Shown here piece after piece: positions 13,337 through 24,841 of a DNA stretch of 64,000 bases. Source of the stretch: Urophycis tenuis. Lineage: Eukaryota > Chordata > Actinopteri > Gadiformes > Phycidae. The first letter of the stretch is position 1. The number at the start of each line of letters is the position of its first letter. The notes beneath the pieces are model-generated. The model saw only the letters and a program-made list of their open reading frames with translations. It ran no database searches and had not been told where the DNA came from. The stretch is taken from assembly GCA_036785325.1 (NCBI GenBank), contig JAXIVH010000137.1, positions 124,001 to 188,000 of the forward strand, written 5' to 3'. Made by a program: the position numbers and the translations under genes.

Positions 13337-13400
<64 letters not shown>

Positions 13401-15638
13401 AACAGCTGTTAAGGATGAGGCTAAAGAGAATTCAGTAGATCATAACATAGTGCTTATCCATCAGGACACTTCAAGACAGTAATGGTAAAATCTAATTAAA
13501 ACATATATATATAGAGAGATTTTTTTGATGGAAATATTGAGGATATTGCATCTTACCTGTAACATATATCTCTGAACTCCTTGGTGAGTTTGGAACAATA
13601 AATGTCTCTTCAATTGGATTTGTAATAACCACCATCTGTGGTGCTTCTGTAAAGTAAAGTTTTTTGAAACAGATCATCATCATGATTACCTGTAATATTT
13701 GGGAGTTCATTTGTGTTTTGTACCACACGAATGTGGGAAGTAGGCTAAAACTTACGGCTGCTGCTCACTTTCAGGTTTTCATTCACTTGGACTGTGGTCT
13801 TTATTCCAGCAGGCTATCCAAAAAATATACTTGATTTTAGTTACATGTTGTTCAAAGACATTGAAGTAAATAAAATGTCTGGATGAATTGACATCAAACT
13901 GTAATTGTATTAAATGCATGTGAGGCCATCAGCACAGGAATGCAAGGGTATATATAGTAATAAAGACAATAACGCCATCGCCCCATTTACTTACCACTAC
14001 TATCAGATCTCGCTGGATGCCATCGGTTATTTGTCTGACAGCCACAGAAGCCTTGACCACGATGGGATGGGTGCCATGCTTCATGGGTATGATGATGAAA
14101 GGCACGGAGCGTGTGCTCTCCGCAGCCACTTTGACTTTCTGGCTGTACTCCCTTCGGTTGGATGCAGAACTGCACACATCCGTTGACTCCATCAGATACA
14201 CCATGACCTTTGGATGAGCGTGAAGGGAGGACAATGGAAAGAGCATAATTTGTATTCATGGGAAAGAAATGAAAGATGCATGATTATATTTGCACTTCAT
14301 AGTACTTCAGTTAGTAACCAATTCAACAAACTAGACCAATAATATTCAGACTTACATCAATCTCACTCTCTAGATAGTTGTGAAGGATTGCCTTGATTTC
14401 TATTTGTTCTCCGCGGACAGCAGAATACGGTAGTCTGAGGTCAATGAAGAACCTCTTCTGCACAATTACCTTCAAGGTGTCATCTACACAGATACCTTCA
14501 AGAGGCAAGGAGGAGACATGAATGCGTAACGTGACCATAATGAAATCAGTGGAAAAATATCAACATACATCAGATAAGAAGGTAATAAGGACAAAAGCTG
14601 CTGATACTAATTTGAAATGGAATGTGATGGATAAGAGGCACATGCACAGGCTGAATAGAGGAATAGTCACCATGAGTCTGAGACAGACTGATTCCAGTTA
14701 GATGCCAGGTGGTGATTGAGTCTTTAAACACATTCATGTTCTCCAAAGTGGTGGCTTTACTATTATGAGAAGGAAGTTTGTTTATGTGATCTTAAATTGC
14801 CATCACATATTTCATCTTAAATGTTTCAACAATACATTATTAATCACATTTATAGAGCAGTGCACAAAGGAAAGGAAAAAGCTAAAACAAATAAGAGCAA
14901 AGGCCAGGCTAAAGAGATGGCTCTGTAAATGATTCAGTTGCCTCACCATTTAGGGTTGCTAACAGGGCAAGGAGGGAGTGAGTGTTCCACCCATAGCCAG
15001 CTCTCTGGAAATTCGGTACGAGCATCAATTTGCCCGCTGTCCTTGAAGTCAATATTTTGCAATTTATCTACAGTGTCGGGTGAAAAAGTTAAGCCATAGT
15101 CATGTCAATATTCTTGTTGCTTATTTCTGCCCTCCAAATCTTTTTCAATGCATCTTCAACAGAAATCTTCTCCCAAATGATTTCATTTTTTTCCAGTGTC
15201 TTTTCTTTCCTCCGTGATGTAGTTTGTCAAGGCTTGTCTAGAACGAGACCTCAGGGCCTGTGTCTTTATGCTATTGCCCTTATATCAAGGATTGCCCAAT
15301 GCCAACCAACTTCATACTCATCATCCCTGATACTTACTGCGAGCATAGTCGGGGTTGTCCAGTTCAACTGCAGCTCGTAGTTGGGTTAGCACTTGGCAGC
15401 AGTCGAAGAAGGCATCAGCACAGGCTTTCCCATCTGTGATGTACTCCTTGCGCCGCTCACAGCTGTACGATAGCGGTGTTTCCGCCATTCCATCCAAACA
15501 ACATTGACGCTGCAAGGGTTCTGTGTATTTACTCACTGAGAGGAAGGCAGAGCAGAGGTGGAGGTAAAGGAGTTGAAAGGGAAATGTGAATTATAGAAAA
15601 GCATAAAGTAGTAGGAGAATTTTTTTCATATCTAAATC

Positions 15639-15707
<69 letters not shown>

Positions 15708-18700
15708 GTGACTAGGTGTTAATGAGAGAACAATGCTGTGCAACCTAAATACAAAAACTGCTTGACTGGTGGCTGCGTTTTACTCACAGAGGACAGTTTT
15801 AGCATCTTGTTTAGCGACTGCCCGCTTTGACCTTCTTTGAACTGGACATTTCAATTCTGGAAGAGAACAATGTATCATAATGAACATGAAAATGACATTC
15901 CCAAGTAATAACAGAAAGTGCATAAATAATTACATCACTATTTTTTTGCATCATCATAATAACTAATGACTACATAAAAGTAACTAAGTAACACCAAGAG
16001 TCTGTGTTTGAACCTCAATGTCCTTATCTTATCCTACCTAATCTACTGATGAATAACCTGTAGCTATATATACTGTGAATGACTCTGGAATATCTTAGTG
16101 CTATGCTTGCTTAGTAACATTTATAATGCATCAATAAAGATTTCCATTAAGCTATTCATGCAATATGTTGCATTAATACAATACACATGATTTTCCCCCA
16201 TGGGGATCAACAAAGTCTTATCCTATATACAAGCACAGATGTGGAATTGCTAGAAAGTTTAGACGGCAGTAACTTGTAGTGTTGAATTTATTCTCGATTT
16301 TCTTTCTGGCCGTGAAAGCAGTCACAGTCAAATGGGTCTCGCTTTTGGTGTTAGAGGAAAGCAGAGCACCCAGGGGTGACCCACGTGAAAACATACAAAC
16401 TCCTCCCCCCCCCCCCCACCCGGGGGGTTGGAAGCAAGGACCTCCTTGTTGTGAATCAGCTGTGCTAACCAACATACCAACATTCAAATGGCCAAATACA
16501 GGAAGCCACCTACACCCGGAGAGGAAGGGCCAATGAGTGTGTGAGTACCTGTCCTGTCCTCATTCTGAATACTGCTGCTGTGAAACATCAGTCCTGCATC
16601 TTTGAACACGGCCATGTTGGTCCTGCCTCCTCCAGGTGTGCATCCTGTATCTGCCTTCTCCACAATATCCCACACCTGAGTTGGGGGGAAGAAAATCTGT
16701 ACCTTTAGACTGATACTTTATTCCCCTATCTGATCATATATGTGTGTTTGCATCAATGTTGTGGAAAAGTCATCATGCTTTTCACAATCGTACATTTTTC
16801 ATTTTTCTCTACTTGAAAGACCAGCTATATGTACGCATAATGCAATATCAAATCTGTTTCCACGACAAAATATAAATACAAATAGAATATAAATACAAAT
16901 AGCAAAGCGTTTGACAATTTAAGTTATGACATTTTAAGAGCCCTGTTTGCGTAACTGGTAGTTAACAAACATGATCAGACAATCATCAAAAACCATCAAA
17001 CTTTTAAGTACATATAAATGGAAGAATACATGGAGAAATTGCCTTTTTCTGAGTGAGGCGGTGTTTGTTATTGAGGGCGTAGACTCCTTGGTCCACTGCT
17101 ACCAGGCCTACTTTGGCTCCTGGGTCACCTGTGATCTTGTAGTGGAATGTGTCGCGAGGCAGGTAGGAAGGAGCTGGTCTGGACATTTCCAACTTCAACT
17201 ACAAACATTGTGAGCCAAAAGGAAGGGGGTTTTATTTCATCACATAGAAAGTTCTTGAGCATACACTTGAGATGATGTTGATTGTTGATTTAGTTATGAA
17301 TTCAAACTCGGCTAAACTCGTGTCAGCATCTCCTCACCGAGCCCATACAGCTGTCGATGACGTCCACCCATATGGAGTCAGCGGCCACCTCATTCTCATC
17401 GTGGTAGTAAGCAATAATGCGGAATGACGGCAGCATTTCTTTGGTGATCGGTAACGATTGAGCGTTGGACGTCAAATCTGTGCTGATACGCTTGTGTTTC
17501 ACCAGCTGGCCCTTACTCTGGATCTGAACACAACAAGTCTCATACATCAGAGGACCTCCGTTACACCAACGTACTTCATCACATCAACCCACAAAAGAAA
17601 GCATGAAAGGAGGCGACAGCGATGACGCATGCATGCAGCTCTGGAGCACACATGCAACGTTACCTACCAGACCTACCAGTTACGTACCAGATAGGTGAGA
17701 TCACGCTTTACAGGTGGAGCATTGTGAAAAAAGGTGACCAACAGGTTGTCTCCCAATTTAACTTCAGATGAGCCCACACCTGCATTATAACAGAGAGAAG
17801 CTCTTAACAATCCAAAAATAAAACTATTGCAAAATAGTAGATGACGATATAGACATGAAGAAATGGCACAAATACAAAAGAACGATTACCCACTAAATAG
17901 CTACCATTTAATAAAGATGTTGTTATGTAAACTTGTTCTTTACCGATGTGCATGTAGCGTTTGTGTACGCTGCTGTAAGGCAGTGCTGTCATAGATGCTG
18001 TTGCCTGTCTGTCGACTGATTGTTCATCATCGGTTCTTACCTATCATAAATACAAACATACAAATACATGAGTGCAATAGTGCACAGGGACAAATCCAAA
18101 AACAGAGCTCCATCTAAAGCATGTCTCTTCATAGCATTCAAAAGGTCACACTGAAGTACTTTGTAGGTCTTTTTCACCTAAAATACAGTGGGTGAATCAT
18201 TTTTGCTTCACCGATGCTTCGTCTTAACTAGACACCGATGAACACACGTGACATACATGTTTAAGAAAAATAAATACTAATTAAGAAAATTTTAGGTGTA
18301 AGACTTACAATAATGTCCAGTTGTGAAGGAGCTCCAGATGGGTTGATAGGGACCCTGGCAAAGCCAGTTTTGGTTGTTGTAGCTCGAAATTCACCTGGAT
18401 CCACCACTATTGGTACATCTTTGGCTGGAGAGCCATCAGGGTACTCGACAAACACCTGACAAGAGGCAAACATGCCACACTCACAATCTTAGTTTACCTG
18501 ACTTCAGCCTGGTTTGAACATGTCGTGAGGCATCTAGAAATAGGAGAAACCCTCTAGCATGAAATAACCAAAGCCCTTGTCCTGTATTGTACTGTACATC
18601 AAGTCTGTTTGGGACTGATATCGCAGGCTGGAGGGTTCTTTTGACAGACCTACTGACACATTGTATACTCTCCAAAACTCTGTGGTTCACCGGCAGTATT

Positions 18701-21700
18701 TAAATCCAACCTCTCATGGACCAATCCCAGAAAGTGATTCTGAATGCACATGGTATATTTCTCTGCACAGTTGAGTCAGCAGTTGTCTGAATAGAAAGCT
18801 GATCTGAAGTTGAATATATGATGAATCGATGTTACCCTGGCCACTATGGTGTTACCAATATTGTTCAGTTGGTTGCAGTACACGAAAAAGAAACCAGAGA
18901 CTAACCAGGTTACTGTCATTAACCAGTGGAGAGATAAGCATTTCATGATCAGAAGGATAACCAGATTATGGAAGCAAGTTGCAGACATGACAAAATCCAA
19001 ATCACACAAATATCTGTCAAGAACTGTACAAACAGTAAATCTATATTGGAAATCCAGCGGATATTGAATGAGGGAGGAGAGTTTTTGTATAAGGGGCATG
19101 CATTTGTATGGGAGGGGATTTGTATTGGGTGTATTCATATTCTTGTTTGCACCTCCAGGCCACCATAAGGTTAACGCAAGAAAGTGTGAATCCTAAAACA
19201 CTGTTCCCAGTCAATATGGTTAGAATTATATATACAAAAAAATTATATGCTTTACCACAACTTCAAAGAACATTGTTGGTTTGAAATACTGGGGTGTATT
19301 CTTCAAATTGATCCTATAAGGTGATTTAACAATATGGATGCCATGTTTTTCTGCTTCCACCAAATCACTACCTGGAGGGACAAAAAGTACACACATTTTC
19401 TTAAGAACAAATGCTGAGCCGATATTTTGATTTCAATTTAGATGCACACAGAATCCACTCACCAGATTCTGTCAATACAGAGACCGCAACATATATGGAA
19501 TTCCCCTCCTGGCTATCAATGCTTGGAAAGTTCTCGAGGATATGGGCCTTCTCTAATGTGGCCACTGCCTTACCTCTTATGACCTGACAACATACGACAA
19601 TGACGACATCAATGTAGTTAATGAACATTTGGTTACCTGGAAATCCTGATCCAAGTTGTGACTTCTTCAAGAGGGTAACATACTTACCGTCAAACGTTGA
19701 ATGGAGCTTGATAACATTTGTTTTTCCTGTGTTTTTCTATTAAGTATTCCAAACATCACAAAAGCATTCCCATCCACATCTTGCCCAAACATATACCTGA
19801 AAGCACAGATATATCCCTTGAGTAACAAAAATCAACTGATAAATTATAAAAATGTTTGCTTAAGTATGAGTAAGTCCTAGCTACCATAAAACCCTAAAAT
19901 GTTGACTCAAACTCACCTGGCTTCGATGTTAACTGTCAACTGCATATCATTGACATAGAAGTAGTTTTTCTCAGGTAGAATTTTAACTTCAAAGCTAGGT
20001 AAAACTGAGAAAAAAGAATTTGTGTTAAAAATGTTCAATCAGATTAACCTGAAACATTTCACAATGGTCAATGTCTTACCATACTCTTTGACCTCAAACT
20101 CAGATGAGTAGTTTTGATTTCTGCTGCTCGGGAACGAGGCTACCACTTTCCACACTCCATCACTACAAATATATCAACACACACACCCACACATCCTATT
20201 TCATCTGTATGACTGTGGAATGTTTGGTTGGTCATTCAAGCAACAAAGATGTTAAATATGATAATCACAAGCAAACAAACAACAAATTTACCCACCTCAC
20301 TATTTCAGGGAGATGGAAAACTCCATTGTGCATTCCTGCTACCAGAGAAACATCAGAATCCTCTGGTAGAACAATACCACTGGGAGTCTGTTGAAACACC
20401 ACACACATACTTTTAAAATCAAAATCTCAAAAAATCTGAAACAAAAGTTATACAAAAGTTATACATTCCGTTATACATTCAAAAAAATTCTCTGCAATTA
20501 AAATACATTCATGAGGAACAAAATCAATGAATTAATCTCAAGTAAGCATGCGTCTAACGGTTATACCTTTGTTAAATGTGAGCCTAATATGCATCAGATA
20601 TAGGAAAACAAAAATAGTATTAAACATACACAGTGCTAAGAGAACGTGCAGAACTGTATGCACAATTGCCAAAATTGTCAGCTCTGCATGTTTTTTTCTC
20701 TTATGAGTTCATCACTTTAATTTCAGAGAATGGTATAGATTATTCTACAGAACACACCATACGCCCACCGTCTCTGTATGAGCCATGCAAAAAAACATCG
20801 CCATTTCAATGAAAATGTTTCTTTCTTGTACAAAGTATGTTGTGTCAATTGATACAAAATCGTAGTAGCATGCCATACTGTACCACAATATTAATGTCGA
20901 TGATAGCAGGCTGGTCGTCATCTCCTTCGACAGGTTTCATACCAGCTGTTACCGCAAACATCCTATAATGAACTGGAAGACACACAAAAAAAGGCTTGGC
21001 TTGAAATTCTCATGTCCCTTGGGTGACCAGATCCAAACCAAATGAAGAACAAAGTGCGTTTGTCTAGGACACGTTATCAACGCTGAGAGGAAGTGCCACA
21101 ACTCGCGCTTCTGTGTCAACATTGTCACGTGTGCTGTGTCGCTTCACGTTGTATTCCCCCCCCAACCCCTGTAAAAAAAAACAACTCTTAGAATTACTTC
21201 ACCAGTTACAAGTAGGTTCTCCATTTTTGTTGTTGAAATGGCATTCAATGGTTAAAAGCCATTTAATGTCGTCTATGGGAATGTAAACACGTTTAAATTC
21301 CTGTTAAAAAAAAAAAAATAGGCCCTATAGTTTATAAACCTGGTCTTCTAAATTTATTTCTTAGTTTTTATGTATATGAAAACCAACCAACTAAGAACCA
21401 AGTACTTGTGAGGGCGTGGTCGGTTAGCCAGGTGATGAAAGGAAACCGCTGGATGCCTCAACCCAACAACGGCAGGGAGAATGATGGGGCTCCGGTAACT
21501 TTGTGTCCGCTATGTATTTTCAAACTCTGAGCTCAATAAGCACATGTATGAAGCAACACAGGTCTTAAAAAAGAGAAGAGAAAGTGCTAATTAGTTAAAC
21601 TAATTAACATAACAGGGCATCAATTGCTATTATTATGCTACCATAGATGCTGATATTATTGTGGTGATATATGGACACAGGAATTTGGGGTGGACTTTCT

Positions 21701-24700
21701 GATTGTTGTTGTGTATGTTTTGGGGGGAGGATAATTAAAAACAAATTAATCCAGATTTTTCTTATCATGTGAATTTAAAGGTGCTTACATTTCTATTTAA
21801 CAAATTGAATGGGATTTAAAATTAATTCAGACATTCAATCATTATGACAGAGATTTGTTTCCAAGATATTCCGCATTAATCTGCACAGTTTGCACATTTG
21901 CGGTGATTCACAATTTTCCACATTGGGCGTAACGGAGCGAGCAGCCAAAACGGAAACCTGCACTCGACCCACACTTGCGCTATGTGATTGGACTTGAAAA
22001 ACAGCCCCGTATTGACAGCCTTCCCTGCTTCACAGCCATGAGGAAAGATTGCTGAAAAAAAGATGTTAGAAAAGTGTCTGTACTGCAGCGGTACTACGTT
22101 TGAAAACTACACCCAATCAAAATATTTATTCACTCGAGTAGGGCTTCTCAACTGGTGCCCCCTGTGGCGGATGGAGGGGGTCCCTGAGACAAAAACACTT
22201 AAAAGGGGGGCGTTAAGAGTTTAAATTCACTCACTCACTCACTCACTTTCTACCGCTTATCCGGGGTCGGGTCGCGGGGGCAACAGTTCGAGCAAGGAAC
22301 CCCACACTTCCCTTTCCCGGGCCACATCAGCCAGCTCTGACTTGGGGATCCCGAGGCGTTCCCAGGCCAGTGTGGAGATATAATCTCTCCACCTCGTCCT
22401 GGGTCTTCCCCGTGGTCTCCTCCCAGCTGGTTGTGCTCGGAACACCTCCATAGGGAGGCGCCCGGGGGGCATCCTTATCAGATGCCCGAACCACCTCAAC
22501 TGGCTCCTTTCCACGCAAAGGAGCAGCGGCTCTACTCCGAGTCTCTCCCGGATGACTGAGCTCCTCACCCTATCTCTAAGGGAGACGCCCGCCACCCTCC
22601 TGAGAAAACCCATTTCGGCCGCTTGTACCCGCGATCTCTTTCTTTCGGTCATGACCCAACCTTCATGACCATAGGTGAGAGTAGGAACAAAGATAGACCG
22701 AAAGATCGAGAGCTTCGCCTTCTGGCTCAGCTCCCTCTTCGTCACAACGGTGCGGTAGAGCGAATGCAAAACCGCCCCCGCTGCTCCGATTCTCCTGCTC
22801 ATCTCCTGCTCCATCCTCCCCTCACTCGTGAACAAGACCCCGAGGTACTTAAACTCCTTCACTTGGGGTAAGGACTCATTCCCTACCCGGAGTAGGCAAT
22901 CCACCGGTTTCCTGCTGAGAGCCATGGCCTCAGATTTAGAGGTGCTTATCCTCATTCCAACCGCTTCACACTCGGCTGCGAACCGATCCAGTGAGTGCTG
23001 AAGGTCACAGGCCGATGATGCCATCAGGACCACATCATCTGCAAAAAGCAGCGATGAGATCCCTAGCCCACCGACCTGCAACCTCTCCTCCCCCCGACTA
23101 CGCCTCGATATCCTGTCCATGAAAACCACAAACAAGATTGGTGACAAGGCGCAGCCCTGGCGGAGGCCAACCCCCACCGGAAACGAGTCCGACTTACTGC
23201 CGAGAACCCGGACACAGCTCTCGCTTTGGGTGTACAGAGATTGGATGGCCCTGAGAAGTGCCTGCCTCACTCCATACTCCCGTAGCACCTCCCACAATAT
23301 CTCCCGGGGAACCCGGTCATACGCCTTCTCCAGATCTACAAAACACATGTAGACCGGATGGGCATACTCCCAGGCCCCCTCCAGGATTCTTGCAAGAGTG
23401 AAGAGCTGGTCCGTTGTTCCACGACCAGAGCGGAATCCGCATTGTTCCTCCTCAATCTGAGGTTCGACTATCGGCCGAACCCTCCTTTCCAGCACCTTGG
23501 AGTAGACTTTACCAGGGAGGCTGAGAAGTGTGATGCCCCTGTAATTGGAACACACTCTCTGGTCCCCCTTTTTGAACAGGGGGACCACCACCCCCGTCTG
23601 CCACTCCCTCGGCACTGTTCCCGACCTCCACGCGATGTTGAAGAGTTAAAATTTAGCATTTGTTTTAGTTGTTTTTCGTTCTAAATCTCTGGTGGTATCA
23701 CATTACATGCAGGGAATATTCTGCGGTTCGAGTCAACTGTTTTGTGCTCAAAATCCTCCCACAAGCCGTTAGGCTGCTGAACTGTTGAAAACACTTGCAC
23801 ACACACCATACACACATACATGATTGGACCCTCACCCTTACCCACCCCGCCCCCCAACATACACACATGCACAGACACACTGGTCACCTTACAGTTACAT
23901 AGCTGCTATGTCTCTGCACCTCTGCGCCCTATTATGTTATTATGTTTTACTTGTCTACCTCCGTGAGCATCTCCTTATGCTCTTGTACTTCCATTATCCA
24001 TTATTCACTGTTCACTATTTCACTTATCTTCCTCACCCACTTTATTCTGCCATTTTTTTATTTGATTTGATTTCTTATTATTTATATGCATATGTACTTT
24101 TTTATTTTATTTACGTTTTATTTTATTTTACTATGCATACAAGTTGAGTTCCTGAGCAACAAGAGTTGAACTGCTGGTAATGATGTACGTTGTTAACTAA
24201 TATGTGACAACAAACTTAAAACTTAAAACAAAGGGCAATGCAGGCACTGGCCAAGATTGGATGGAAATTAATCAAACATATTTCTGTCTTCTATTTGACT
24301 GTAACTACTTATGAACACGCCCATAGCAGTCGTTCTATACTGGAGTTTTTAGAAATCAATTGAATGCTCAGATTTAACATATCTGAAAATTATATGGATT
24401 TAAAAACAATTGTTGTGGTTTGAGTTTTTTTTGTTGGTAGTATTACTAGCGTTTCCAAGGTGAAGCAGAAAAAGAAATGGACGTAATAGTATGTAATTAG
24501 TTATAGTTACTCACTATTTTTTCCAAAAAGTAACTGAGTTAGTAACGGAATTACTCTATAGTAAAAGTAACTAGCTACCAGGGAAAGTAACTATTTGCGT
24601 TACTGTAAAAAAAAAGTTGTCAAAGACGTAAAAGAATTTGGATTATTCTGAGCAGTTTTCACAAGTACATAATGTACACATTACATGCACGTTCTTGCCT

Positions 24701-24810
24701 TTGGCCTCAATGAATTTGAAGTAGTGCTTATATCTCCACCTTGAAAATGACAACTTTTTATCAGATTGCTCTGGACTCGCCATTTCTGCTGCTTCATCAA
24801 ATCTGTTTGA

Positions 24811-24841
<31 letters not shown>

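Noticed and set aside
13338..13399. Regularly repeated tracts as a CRISPR array or coding THTH/VCVC proteins
   Set aside because: They are CA dinucleotide microsatellites in introns; there are no spacers, and the frames are shadows.
14671..15300. Plus-strand frame 15102-15380 as an antisense gene
   Set aside because: It lies opposite C3 exon 18 and intron 18 and shows no independent coding signature.
22257..23615. 452-codon frame as a host gene
   Set aside because: It is the RT and C-terminal part of Rex3, 5'-truncated, inside a C3 intron.
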